64,000 nucleotides of DNA. Source: DASQHL01 sp963843685 (lineage in GTDB: Bacteria > Chloroflexota > Dehalococcoidia > DSTF01 > JACRBR01). The position numbers and the translations under genes were made by a program. This document shows positions 24,862 through 33,874 of this stretch, one piece after another. The notes below the pieces were generated by a model. The model did no database searches. It had not been told where the DNA came from and worked only from the letters and a program-made list of their open reading frames with translations. Location: the NCBI GenBank assembly GCA_963843685.1, contig CAWJLO010000032.1, positions 5,050-69,049 of the forward strand. The letters run 5' to 3'. The stretch's first letter is position 1. The number at the start of each line of letters is the position of its first letter.

Positions 24862-25990
24862 ACGGCACCTCCGCGCGCACCGTCGTGCCCGCGCCCTGCG
24901 CCGACTCCACGATCAGCTCCGCGCCGAGCGCCTCCGCCCGCTCGCGCATGGACGTCAGCCCGAGACGCTTCGACCGGATCTGCGGCGCCACGGGATCGAA
25001 GCCGCGACCGTCATCATGCACCGTCAACGTGACGAGCGGCGGCGCCATCGCCAGCTGCACCTCGATGCGCCGGGCGTCGGCGTGCTTCAGCGCGTTGTTC
25101 ACGGCCTCCTGCGCGATGCGGAACAACTCCTGCTCGACGTCCGCCGGCAGCTCCCGCTCGCCCTCCACGCTGACGTCGATCTCGATCTTTCGGACGCGGC
25201 TCAGGATCTCGCAGTGCTTCCGCAGCGTCGCCACGAGGCCGTCCGACGCCAGGTCCGCCGACCGCAGCTCAAAGATCAGCGACCTCATCTCCTGCAAAGC
25301 GTCGCGCGAGAGCGCCTGCAGCCGCTCCAGCTGCGCCTTTGCGCCGCCCGCGTCGCGCTCGAGCAGCGTGCTCGCCGCCTCCGCCGTCAGCACCACGCTG
25401 AACAGCGTCTGCGTCACGGAGTCGTGAAGGTCGCGCGCCAGCCGGTTCCGCTCCTCGATCACGCTCAGCTCGCGGTCCCGCTCGAACAGCCGTGCGTTTT
25501 CGATGGCGATCGCCGCGTGTGCCGCCAGCATCGCGATGAAGCGCTGGTCGTTGTCGCTGAACTCTCCGCCGCCCAACTTCTCCGTCAGGTAGAACGCGCC
25601 GATGATCTCGCCCTTCGACACGATCGGCACGCCCAGGAACGACCTCATGTCGGGATGGTTGTGCGGCCAGCCGTAGAACCGCCGGTCGTCCTGGATGTTG
25701 GCGCTCCGAAACGGCCTGCTGTCCTCCAGCATCGCTCCGAGCAGTCCGTGCGTCCGCGGCAGCGGACCGATCGCCTCGATCTCGGCGTCGCTGATGCCGG
25801 ACGTGATGAATTCGTCGAAGCCGCCTTCGCCGTCCGGGATCCCCAGCGCCGCGTAGCGCGCCCCGGCCAGCTCACGCGCGGCGTCCACCATCTTCCGGGA
25901 GACGCCGTCCCACGACAGTTCGGCGGAGATCTCCAGCACCGCGTCGCTCATCGCCCGCAACCCGCCGTCCGGCGTCATCGGCTTCGTCAT
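24854..25990 (-). CDS. GAF-domain sensor histidine kinase, HisKA_3 type
   Basis: A 378-residue soluble kinase without membrane segments. A GAF domain spans about residues 25-170 (SWDGVSRKMVDAARELAG, FLGVPIVSKGEIIGAFYLTEK). The dimerisation and phosphoacceptor helix has ARDLHDSVTQTLF with His189, and the ATPase domain has the N box (AQEAVNNALKHA), the G1 box DDGRGF and the G2 region GLTSMRERAEALG. It is the cognate partner of the LuxR-type regulator that overlaps its 3' end. The GAF domain lacks obvious cysteines or heme ligands, so its ligand is not predictable. ATG 25990 is preferred to the GTG one codon earlier. Confidence 0.92.
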   Translation of the reverse strand: MTKPMTPDGGLRAMSDAVLEISAELSWDGVSRKMVDAARELAGARYAALGIPDGEGGFDEFITSGISDAEIEAIGPLPRTHGLLGAMLEDSRPFRSANIQDDRRFYGWPHNHPDMRSFLGVPIVSKGEIIGAFYLTEKLGGGEFSDNDQRFIAMLAAHAAIAIENARLFERDRELSVIEERNRLARDLHDSVTQTLFSVVLTAEAASTLLERDAGGAKAQLERLQALSRDALQEMRSLIFELRSADLASDGLVATLRKHCEILSRVRKIEIDVSVEGERELPADVEQELFRIAQEAVNNALKHADARRIEVQLAMAPPLVTLTVHDDGRGFDPVAPQIRSKRLGLTSMRERAEALGAELIVESAQGAGTTVRAEVPCG

Positions 25991-26050
25991 CACGCCGATT
26001 GTACCGGCACCCGCGACGGGCCCCGCGGTGGAAACGGCTAGAATCTGTCG

Positions 26051-27007
26051 ATGGACGGCGTCCGCTTCGCCACGCCCGCGCTCCTCTGGTTACTCGTGCT
26101 CCTGCCCGTGGTCGGTCTCCTGACGGTCCGCTGGAAGCGCCCGCCGGCCCTGCGTTTCGGCTCGGTCGGCGACGCCGTCGCTGCTCCCGTCACCTGGCGC
26201 ATCCGCGGCGAACGGCTTCTGCCGCTCATGCGTCTCCTCGCCCTCGCCGCGCTCGTCGTCGCGATCGCCGGGCCCCGCCACGGCGTTGCCGGCGCCGAGA
26301 CCACCGGCGAAGGCGTCGACATCGCCCTCGCCTTCGACACCTCCGCCAGCATGACGCTGCCCTACGCGCACAACGAGACGCGCCTCGACGCCGCGAAGCA
26401 GGTGCTCTCCAACTTCGTCGAATCTCGAAACGGCGATCGCGTCGGGCTGGTGGTCTTCCAGGCTTCGAGCCTCACGCTCAGCCCTCTCAGCTCCGACTAC
26501 GCCGCCGTCGCCGCCGACGTCCGCGTCGCCGATCACGTCCACCTGCGCGACGGCACGGCCATCGGCCTCGCGATCGCCCAGTCCGCCGCGCTCCTGCGAG
26601 AGTCCAGCGCCGCCAGCCGCATCGTCATCCTGCTCACAGACGGTGAAAACAATGTCCACGACGTCGAGCCGCTCGCCGCCGCCCGGATCGCCCAGACGCT
26701 CGGCGTGCGTGTCTACGTTGTCGGCCTCGGCGGCGGCTCCGGCGTACCCGACGCTGCGCGCTTCACCGTGGACGAGCAGGCGATGCGCCAGATCGCGCAG
26801 ATCACCGGTGGCACCTACAACCGCGCCGAAGATCCGGCGTCGCTCCAGGCCACCTACGACCAGATCGACCGCCTGGAGCGTTCGCGCCTCCCCGGCGCGC
26901 AATTCACCCGCTTCGACGACTGGTCGCCGTTCGTGCTCGCCGCCGCCGCGGTCCTGCTCGCGCTCGAGCTGGTCCTGCGCTACGGGCTGTTCAGGAGGGT
27001 CGAGTGA
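26051..27007 (+). CDS. BatA-like von Willebrand factor A protein
   Basis: A 318-residue membrane protein of the BatA group. Two N-terminal helices (LLWLLVLLPVVGLLTV and LLALAALVVAIAGP) are followed by a vWA domain whose metal site DTSAS is at residues 96-100. The matching Thr (GTAIGLAI) and Asp (LLTDGEN) are present, and a C-terminal helix follows. Bat proteins insert a vWA domain into the membrane and often assist MoxR-type chaperone systems; no moxR gene is seen here. TAGAAT (26039-26044) lies six bases before the ATG with no ribosome site, indicating leaderless expression. It overlaps the next gene by four bases. Confidence 0.82.
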   Translation: MDGVRFATPALLWLLVLLPVVGLLTVRWKRPPALRFGSVGDAVAAPVTWRIRGERLLPLMRLLALAALVVAIAGPRHGVAGAETTGEGVDIALAFDTSASMTLPYAHNETRLDAAKQVLSNFVESRNGDRVGLVVFQASSLTLSPLSSDYAAVAADVRVADHVHLRDGTAIGLAIAQSAALLRESSAASRIVILLTDGENNVHDVEPLAAARIAQTLGVRVYVVGLGGGSGVPDAARFTVDEQAMRQIAQITGGTYNRAEDPASLQATYDQIDRLERSRLPGAQFTRFDDWSPFVLAAAAVLLALELVLRYGLFRRVE

Positions 27008-28734
27008 CCTTCGGCTCCCCGGGCTACCTGCTCGTGCTCCTTCTCGTACCCGTCGCGGTCGGCTCCTTCGTCGCGTGGGCCCTCTGGCGCCGTCGTGCGC
27101 TGCGCAGCCTCGGCACGACGCACGGCGGCGGCCGGCGGGTCCGCTACGTCGTCCCGCTGCTGCTGATCGCCGCGCTCGTCCTTGCCGCGGTAGCCGCCGC
27201 CCGTCCGCGCGCCGGCTCGCACCAAACGACGGTGCGGACGCGCGGCATCGACGTCGTGATCGTGCTTGACGTCTCGCAGAGCATGCTGGCCGACGATGCG
27301 CCGCCGACGCGCCTGCGCCGTGCGCAGGAGGAGATCGATGCGCTGTTGGCCCGGCTCCCCGGAGACCGCGTCGGGCTCGTCGTGTTCGCCGGCTCGTCCT
27401 TCGTGCGCGCCCCCCTCACCTCCGATCTGCGGGCCTTGCGCGAGATCGTGAGCGGTGTGGACGGCGAACGCGGCCTCGTCGCGCCGGGGTCCGACCTCGG
27501 AGGCGCGATCCTCGCAGGTCGGGGGCTGTTGGCCGCGGGCGACGCTCCCGCACGCGTCATGCTCATCGTCTCCGACGGAGAAGATCGTGGCGCCGGCGTC
27601 ACGCCCGCCGTGGAGTCCGCCCGCGGCGCCGGCATCCGCGTCTACACGGCTGGCGTCGGCACGCCGGAGGGCGCGCCGGTGCGTGATCTGGACCCCGTCA
27701 CCGGCGAGGCTCACGAGAGGCTCGACACGTCCGGGCAACCCGTCATTACGCGGCTGGACGCGCAAGCGCTCCGCGATGTCGCGGCCGTCGGCGGCGGCCG
27801 CTACGTCGAGCTCTCCGGCGCCGGCCAGCCCCTCGCAGATCTTGCCGCCGATTTCCAGAGCCTCAGCCCCGCCACGCTGCAGGGCCCCACCGTCTCCACG
27901 CCCATCGAGCGCGGCCGTCTCGTCGCTGGCCTGGCGCTGCTCGTGCTGCTCGTCGCGACGCTGCTGCCGCTGTTCCCATCGGCGGTCGGGCGGACCGGGC
28001 GTGCTGCTCGCTGGCTGCCTCTCGCCGGCGCCGGGCTCCTCGTCGGCTCCGTCTGCACGGCCGGCGTGGCCTCCGTGAACCGTCGCGGCAACGATGCCTA
28101 CGAGGCCGGCGACTACGCCGGCGCCGTGACGCTGTACCGCACCGCGGAAGCCATCGATCCGTCGCGCGCGGAGCCCTATTACAACGCCGGCAACGCGTAC
28201 GAGCGTCAGGGTGACAACGACAGCGCCGTGGCCCAGGCGAAACGCGCGCTGGACACCGGCGATCCGCTGATCCTGGATCCCGCCGAGTACTCGCTCGGCA
28301 ACCACAGCGCAGCCGCCGGCCTCTACGCGGACGCCGCGGATGCCTACCGCCGCGCGCTTCTCGCCAACCCCTCGGACGCCGACGCCAAGCACAACCTGGA
28401 GATCGTGGAGGCGCTCCAGCACGCCACGCCCACGCCGCAACCGAGCGAGATCGCGCCCACGCCTCCAACCGAAGGTACGGCCGGTCCGCCGTCCTCCGGT
28501 ACCCCGGACGCTACCGCCCAACCGAGCTCCGGCCAGGCCGGCACGCCCGGCCCCGCCGATCCCCGATCGCTGTCCACGCAACAGCTCCAGCAGCAGTTGG
28601 AGGAGGCGCTCGCCGGGCTGGACCAGAGCTTCACGGAGGAGCAGGCCCTGCACGCCCTCGACCTCATCGAGGAGATGAACCGCCGCGCGAGCCAGCAGCC
28701 GCCGTCTCAGGGCGGCTCGGCCCCCGACTACTGA
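27004..28734 (+). CDS. BatB-BatC-like fusion: vWA domain plus TPR repeats
   Basis: A 576-residue membrane protein joining two proteins that are often separate. Residues 1-310 resemble BatB: helices at 8-28 and 48-68, then a vWA domain with DVSQS near 89-93, GSDLGGAI and IVSDGED. Two further helices around 300-345 lead to a TPR region (RGNDAYEAGDYAGAVTLYRTAEAIDPSRAEPYYNAGNAYERQGD) as in BatC, then a Pro/Thr/Ser-rich linker and a Gln/Leu coiled end. The GTG start overlaps the batA stop. The fusion suggests a fixed complex at the membrane. No aerotolerance role is proven for these families in general. Confidence 0.82.
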   Translation: MTFGSPGYLLVLLLVPVAVGSFVAWALWRRRALRSLGTTHGGGRRVRYVVPLLLIAALVLAAVAAARPRAGSHQTTVRTRGIDVVIVLDVSQSMLADDAPPTRLRRAQEEIDALLARLPGDRVGLVVFAGSSFVRAPLTSDLRALREIVSGVDGERGLVAPGSDLGGAILAGRGLLAAGDAPARVMLIVSDGEDRGAGVTPAVESARGAGIRVYTAGVGTPEGAPVRDLDPVTGEAHERLDTSGQPVITRLDAQALRDVAAVGGGRYVELSGAGQPLADLAADFQSLSPATLQGPTVSTPIERGRLVAGLALLVLLVATLLPLFPSAVGRTGRAARWLPLAGAGLLVGSVCTAGVASVNRRGNDAYEAGDYAGAVTLYRTAEAIDPSRAEPYYNAGNAYERQGDNDSAVAQAKRALDTGDPLILDPAEYSLGNHSAAAGLYADAADAYRRALLANPSDADAKHNLEIVEALQHATPTPQPSEIAPTPPTEGTAGPPSSGTPDATAQPSSGQAGTPGPADPRSLSTQQLQQQLEEALAGLDQSFTEEQALHALDLIEEMNRRASQQPPSQGGSAPDY

Positions 28735-28787
28735 CACCCCCGGTCAGGGATCAGGGCTCTCGCCGCGCCCTGGAGGCCACCACAACC

Positions 28788-28816
28788 TTTACGTGCACGT
28801 GAGAGTGCGCTAAACT
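28788..28816 (+). promoter_or_regulatory. Promoter of the ABC exporter pair
   Basis: TTTACG (28788-28793), 17 bases, TAAACT (28811-28816). The start codon is only eight bases after the -10 and there is no ribosome site, so transcription probably starts at or just before the ATG (28825), giving a leaderless mRNA. Confidence 0.58.
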
Positions 28817-28824
28817 CCCGCCTG

Positions 28825-30687
28825 ATGAAACGACGACGAGTGCCGTATCCCGTTCGTTTGCTCGCATATGCACGCCCGTACAAGGCGCGGCTCGGTTTGG
28901 CGACCGGCGCGCTGCTCGGGCTGACGGCGTTCCAGCTGATCGGACCGTATCTGGTCCGGTACGCCATCGACACCGGCGTGGACATCCGCGACGATAACGG
29001 CAAGTTCGTCGCCCACGGGAACCTGCACACGCTGCTGATCGCGGCGGCGCTGATCACGGTGGCGGCGGCGTTCAGGGGAATCTTCCAGTTCTGGCAGAGC
29101 TACACGGGTGAGTGGGTCTCCCAGCGAGTGGCCTACGACATCCGCAACGACATCTACGACCACCTCCAACGCCTGAGCTTCGCGTACCACGACAAGGCGC
29201 AGACCGGACAGGTCATGCAGCGCGCCACGCAGGACGTCGAAGGCGTCCGCATGTTCGTGAACATGGGTTTCATTCGGCTGATGTACGTGATCGTGCTGCT
29301 GATCGCGTCGCTCACGATGATGCTGATAGTTGACGTAAAGCTGGCTCTTCTAAGCTGGCTATTCATACCGCCTACGGCCATCATCGCCATCCGCATGACC
29401 TCCAAGCTCCGCCCGATCTGGCTCCAGGTACAGAACCTCCAGGGCCGCGTCGGCGTGGTGCTCCAGGAAAACCTCAGCGGTATGCGCGTCGTCAAGGCCT
29501 TCGGCCGCGAGAAGCACGAAGCGGAGAAGTTCGAGGAGGAGGCGTTCAACCTCTTCGACAACTCGTACGCCACCAACCGCATCCAGGCGACCTACTCGCC
29601 CATGCTCAACCTCACGTGGGCGCTCGCTATGGTCGCCACGGCGTGGTACGGCTCGTTCCAGATCCTTCACGGCGATCTGCAGCCCGGTGAGCTGACGCAG
29701 TTCATGCTCTACCTGACCATGCTGCAGCTGCCGGTGCGCAGCATCGGCTGGGTGAACATGCTCTGGGCACGCGCTTCGACTTCGGGCGAGCGCATCTACG
29801 ACATCCTGGACGCCGAGTCGGCGGTGCAGGAGAAGGCCGATGCGTACGACTTGCAAGAGCCGCACGGCCACGTGAAGTTCGAGGACGTGTCGTTCGGCTA
29901 CGACGCGATCAGTCCTGTGCTCCGGGACGTGGATCTCGAGGCAAAGCCCGGCGAAGTGGTCGCGCTCCTCGGACAGACCGGCTCCGGCAAGACGACCGTC
30001 GTGAACCTGATGCCGCGCTTCTACGACGTCACCGGCGGCAAGATCACCATCGATGGCGCCGACATCCGCGATCTCAAGCTGGCGTCGCTGCGCCGCATCT
30101 TCGGCATCGTCCAGCAGGACGTCTTTCTCTTCTCCGCCACGATCCGCGAGAACATCGCGTACGGCGCATCATCCGCGACCGACGAAGATGTCGTCCGCGT
30201 GTCGAAGTTGGCCCGCATCCACGAATTCATCGAGAGCCTGCCTGACGGCTACGACACGTGGGTCGGCGAGCGCGGCATCACGCTCTCCGGTGGTCAGAAG
30301 CAGCGCATCTCGATCGCCCGCACGCTGCTGCTCGACCCGAAGATCCTCGTCTTCGACGACTCCACGTCCAGCGTCGACACGGAGACCGAGTACCTGATCC
30401 AGCAGGCGCTGGCGGAGCTGATGAAGGGCCGGACCACGTTCGTCATCGCGCAGCGCCTGCGGACGGTGAAGACGGCCGACCAGATCCTCGTGCTGCAGAA
30501 CGGCAAGATCGCCCAGAGCGGTCGCCACGAAGATCTCATCAAGGAGGACGGCCCCTACCAGATCATCTACGACCTCGAGCTCCGCGACCAGGAGGAGGCC
30601 TTCGAGCGCGAACGCGAGCGTCTGGCGAACGCCGCCCAGGAATCGGCGCTTGAAGCACAGGGCGTGCCGGCCGGCGGCGGGAGCTAG
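28825..30687 (+). CDS. ABC exporter half-transporter, degenerate-site subunit
   Basis: A 620-residue protein with six N-terminal transmembrane helices and a C-terminal ATPase domain. Walker A GQTGSGKTT is near residue 382 and the signature LSGGQ near 487. The catalytic glutamate after Walker B is replaced by aspartate (LVFDDSTSS, near 510) and the switch histidine by glutamine (IAQRL, near 541). These are the marks of the subunit that builds the non-hydrolysing site in heterodimeric exporters such as BmrCD or TM287/288. Its own LSGGQ serves the active site of the partner encoded eight bases downstream. The substrate (drug, lipid or peptide) is unknown. Confidence 0.92.
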   Translation: MKRRRVPYPVRLLAYARPYKARLGLATGALLGLTAFQLIGPYLVRYAIDTGVDIRDDNGKFVAHGNLHTLLIAAALITVAAAFRGIFQFWQSYTGEWVSQRVAYDIRNDIYDHLQRLSFAYHDKAQTGQVMQRATQDVEGVRMFVNMGFIRLMYVIVLLIASLTMMLIVDVKLALLSWLFIPPTAIIAIRMTSKLRPIWLQVQNLQGRVGVVLQENLSGMRVVKAFGREKHEAEKFEEEAFNLFDNSYATNRIQATYSPMLNLTWALAMVATAWYGSFQILHGDLQPGELTQFMLYLTMLQLPVRSIGWVNMLWARASTSGERIYDILDAESAVQEKADAYDLQEPHGHVKFEDVSFGYDAISPVLRDVDLEAKPGEVVALLGQTGSGKTTVVNLMPRFYDVTGGKITIDGADIRDLKLASLRRIFGIVQQDVFLFSATIRENIAYGASSATDEDVVRVSKLARIHEFIESLPDGYDTWVGERGITLSGGQKQRISIARTLLLDPKILVFDDSTSSVDTETEYLIQQALAELMKGRTTFVIAQRLRTVKTADQILVLQNGKIAQSGRHEDLIKEDGPYQIIYDLELRDQEEAFERERERLANAAQESALEAQGVPAGGGS

Positions 30688-30695
30688 GAGACCCC

Positions 30696-32621
30696 ATGAC
30701 ATTCTTCGGTGGTGCCGGCGCCGCGGGCGGCTGGAGCGGCGGCGGCAACTGGAACAACCAACGCCCGAACTCGATGAAGCGCAGCACCGATGGGTGGGAC
30801 GACGAGGAGCTGGGCTCCGTCTATAACCACCGCGTCGTCATGCGGCTCGCCAAATACGTGCAGCCATATCGAGCCCGGCTGGCTCTCGCGCTCTTTGGCA
30901 CTTTGGGCTTCGCGTTCATGACGCGATCGATGCCGTTCGCGGTCCAGGGGCTGGTCCACGCCGCCATCACGAAGGATCTCGGTGGCGTGAACAAGTGGGG
31001 CTGGATCTACATCGTCCTGGCCATCGTGGGCGCCTCGTTCTACTACTTGCAACTGACGACCGTCGGCTGGATCGGCCACCGGCTGCTGCTGGGGCTGCGT
31101 CGCGAGATGTTCGGACATCTCCAGAAGCTCTCGCTCAAGTTCTACGACAACAACGAGGTCGGCCGTGTCATGTCCCGCATCACGAGCGACGTGACGTCGC
31201 TGCAGGACCTCATGACCAGCGGCTTCCTCACCATCATCGGTGACATCGCCGGCATCGGCCTGTCGATCGGGTTCCTCATCTACTTCGACCTGCGCCTCGC
31301 GCTCGTCACCTTCACCGTCGTCCCTATCCTCGTGATCACGATGGTGGTCTGGCAGGCCTACTCGCGCCGCGCCTTCGTCCGCGTCCGCCAGGCGATCGCC
31401 GTCGTCAACGCGAATCTCCAGGAGAACGTCTCTGGCGTGCGCGTCATCCAGAGCCTCTCCCGCGAGGAAGAGAACGCGAAGCGCTTCGACTCCATCAACC
31501 ACCAGAACTGGCGCGCGAACGTCGACGCCGGCCGCCTCACGGCTGCCGTGACGCCCGCCGTCGAAGTGATCGTCGCCATCGCGATGTCGCTCGTCGTGGG
31601 CTACGGCGGCTATCGCGTCTTCCACGGGCACATGGAGATCGCCGCGCTGATCGCCTTCACGCTGCAGCTCCAGCTCTTCTTCGACCCCGTGCGCGACCTC
31701 GTGTTGCAATACACGCAGCTCCAGCGCGCCATGGCCGGCGGCGAGCGCGTGATCGAGGTGCTGGACACCAAGCCGGAGTTTGAGGACGCGCCCGACGCCA
31801 TCGACATCGACGACATCACCGGCCGCGTCGACTTCAATCACGTCACCTTCCGATATGTCGATGACGTGGCCGTGCTTGACGACCTGGATCTCCACGTACA
31901 GCCGGGCGAGACCGTCGCGCTGGTGGGTCAGACGGGCGCCGGCAAGACGACCATCACGGCGCTGATCCCGCGGTTCTACGATGTCACTGAAGGATCAATC
32001 GAAATCGACGGTATCGACGTGCGTCAGATCTCGCACAAGAGTCTCGCCCGCCGCATGGGGCTCGTGCTGCAAGAGCCGTTTCTCTTCTCCGGCACGGTCG
32101 CTGAGAACATCCGCTACGGCCGCCTGGATGCTACCGACGAAGAAGTGCAGGAGGCCGCTCGTCTCGTCGGTGCCAACGATTTCGTCCTGCGGCTGGAGGA
32201 GGGGTATGACACCTACCTGCACGAGCGCGGGCAGAACCTCTCGGTCGGCCAGCGCCAGCTCATCAGCTTCGCCCGCGCCATCATCGCTCAACCCCGAATC
32301 CTGATTCTGGACGAGGCCACCGCGAACGTCGACACGCAGACCGAAGTCATCATCCAGCGCGCGCTGAAGACGCTGCTCGAAGGCCGCACCTCCTTCGTGG
32401 TGGCGCACCGCCTGTCGACCATCCGCAACGCCGATCGGATCATCGTCCTGGAGCACGGCCGCATCGTGGAGCAGGGGACGCACGACGAGCTGCTCGCCCT
32501 CGGCGGCCGCTACGCCAACCTCTATCGCATGACCTACGAGCAGCACGCGATGCACACGAATGGCCACGGCACCAACGGCCACACGCCCGCCACCGCGCCG
32601 GCCCCCGCCGCCGGCGCGTAG
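30696..32621 (+). CDS. ABC exporter half-transporter, catalytic-site subunit
   Basis: A 641-residue partner of the preceding gene. A Gly/Trp/Asn-rich N-terminal extension of about 40 residues precedes six transmembrane helices. Its ATPase domain has Walker A GQTGAGKTT near residue 411, an intact Walker B glutamate (LILDEATAN) and the switch histidine (VAHRLSTI). Its signature loop, however, is LSVGQ instead of LSGGQ (near 515). The pattern is complementary to the first subunit, so only one composite ATP site should be fully active. AGGAG precedes the ATG. The C-terminus is rich in Gly, Thr and Pro and probably disordered. Confidence 0.92.
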   Translation: MTFFGGAGAAGGWSGGGNWNNQRPNSMKRSTDGWDDEELGSVYNHRVVMRLAKYVQPYRARLALALFGTLGFAFMTRSMPFAVQGLVHAAITKDLGGVNKWGWIYIVLAIVGASFYYLQLTTVGWIGHRLLLGLRREMFGHLQKLSLKFYDNNEVGRVMSRITSDVTSLQDLMTSGFLTIIGDIAGIGLSIGFLIYFDLRLALVTFTVVPILVITMVVWQAYSRRAFVRVRQAIAVVNANLQENVSGVRVIQSLSREEENAKRFDSINHQNWRANVDAGRLTAAVTPAVEVIVAIAMSLVVGYGGYRVFHGHMEIAALIAFTLQLQLFFDPVRDLVLQYTQLQRAMAGGERVIEVLDTKPEFEDAPDAIDIDDITGRVDFNHVTFRYVDDVAVLDDLDLHVQPGETVALVGQTGAGKTTITALIPRFYDVTEGSIEIDGIDVRQISHKSLARRMGLVLQEPFLFSGTVAENIRYGRLDATDEEVQEAARLVGANDFVLRLEEGYDTYLHERGQNLSVGQRQLISFARAIIAQPRILILDEATANVDTQTEVIIQRALKTLLEGRTSFVVAHRLSTIRNADRIIVLEHGRIVEQGTHDELLALGGRYANLYRMTYEQHAMHTNGHGTNGHTPATAPAPAAGA

Positions 32622-32638
32622 TACTCCGGCTCACGCGC

Positions 32639-32971
32639 TCAGTTCCCGTATTGCTTCGTCTCCACCCGCTCGATGACAAGCCCGTACGCCGGTGCGTCCG
32701 CCACCGGGCGGTGCTCCAGCCCCCGCTCGACGACGAAGATCTCGCCTTCGGACAGCGTCACTGCGCCGCGGTCGCGCATCTCGATGCGGAAGCTCCCCTG
32801 CCAGCAGAGGAACAGTTCGTCCTCGTCATGGTGGTGCCACGGGAACGCACCCTCCAGCCGCGCCAGCCGCACCACCGTCTCGTTCGCCACGGCGAGGTCT
32901 CGCGGTTGATACGCCTGCGTCATCCGCCCGGCTTCCGCCGCGATCGAAACGGGCCCGCGCGTGTCGCTCAT
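32639..32971 (-). CDS. Cupin-domain protein
   Basis: A 110-residue single-domain cupin. The metal-binding motif is WHHHDEDELFLCWQGSFRIE, supplying two histidines and a glutamate, with the second cupin motif GEIFVVERGLEHRPVAD supplying another histidine. Such small cupins include isomerases, dioxygenases and binding proteins; the activity is not predictable. It overlaps the upstream GHMP kinase gene by four bases (ATGA), so it belongs to a two-gene operon and may act on the same sugar-related substrate. Confidence 0.85.
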   Translation of the reverse strand: MSDTRGPVSIAAEAGRMTQAYQPRDLAVANETVVRLARLEGAFPWHHHDEDELFLCWQGSFRIEMRDRGAVTLSEGEIFVVERGLEHRPVADAPAYGLVIERVETKQYGN

Positions 32972-33828
32972 TCATCCTCCAGCCCCTGGAAATCGAACTC
33001 GAAGTCGATGACGGCGATGCCCGCCGCCTTGAGCGCGCGCCTCAACGACACCGCATCGCCGTCGGACGACGCATAGAACACCAGCGCCCCGCCACCGCCC
33101 GCTCCGCACGCCTTCCCCGCCGAGGCGCCGCTCTTCATTGCCAGCGCGAAGATCGACTCCACCGCCTCGTTCGTCACGGATGCGTGCAGGCGCTTCTGCT
33201 GCGTCCAGTTCTCGTTGAGCACGTGCTTGATGCCGCCGAAGTCGCTCCCGACGATCGCGTCGCGCATCGCCTTGCCGTACTGCTTGAGCGCCAGCAGCGC
33301 TCCGGTCACTTGGTCGTCGTGGCGCGCATACGCCGCCCACACCTCGGCGTGGATCTCGCCGGATAGTCGCGCGACGCCGCTGTCGACAAGCACGAGACGC
33401 TGTTGCAGCGCCGCGAGGTGCGTTTCGGGCATCGTCAGCCGCTCGATGCGGACAGGCCCGAGCTGCGGCGTCTCACGCGAGAACGCCATGTAGCTCAGCC
33501 CGCCGTAGCAGGCGGCGTACTGGTCCTGCCGCCCGCCGATCACGCCCGTCGCCGACTCCGCGGCGAACGCCGCCTCCGCGATCTCGTCCAGATCGGCGTC
33601 CGGGTTGCGCAGCGCAGCTTCCAGCACATGCTCACACGCCGATGAGCCCAGCCCCGCCGCGCTCACGTCGTGCTGAAAACGCAGTTCACCGCCGTCCAGC
33701 GTCGCCCGCACGTACGCGTTGATCGCCACGTTGACGACGCAGCCGCCCTCGGTGTCCGCGAACGCCGGCACGTCGGTCCATCCCCCGGCGAGATCGATTC
33801 GCAACGGAGCGCGCGCGTTATTCGTCAT
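32968..33828 (-). CDS. GHMP-family kinase, sugar-kinase-like (HddA/fucokinase type)
   Basis: A 286-residue GHMP kinase. It begins with the sugar-kinase N-terminus APLRIDLAGGWTDVP. The ATP-binding motif GLGSSA is at residues 59-64 and the third motif is KACGAGGGGALVFYA near 245. The closest recognisable group contains D-glycero-D-manno-heptose 7-phosphate kinase (HddA) and L-fucose kinases; the exact sugar cannot be assigned. ATG 33828 is chosen because the conserved N-terminus starts there; the longer frame to 33936 has no family-like sequence. The cupin gene follows with a four-base overlap. Confidence 0.82.
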   Translation of the reverse strand: MTNNARAPLRIDLAGGWTDVPAFADTEGGCVVNVAINAYVRATLDGGELRFQHDVSAAGLGSSACEHVLEAALRNPDADLDEIAEAAFAAESATGVIGGRQDQYAACYGGLSYMAFSRETPQLGPVRIERLTMPETHLAALQQRLVLVDSGVARLSGEIHAEVWAAYARHDDQVTGALLALKQYGKAMRDAIVGSDFGGIKHVLNENWTQQKRLHASVTNEAVESIFALAMKSGASAGKACGAGGGGALVFYASSDGDAVSLRRALKAAGIAVIDFEFDFQGLEDE

Positions 33829-33874
33829 GCCCGGGAGTGTGCCGTGACGCGGGCTTACGGTCGACCCGATCGTC

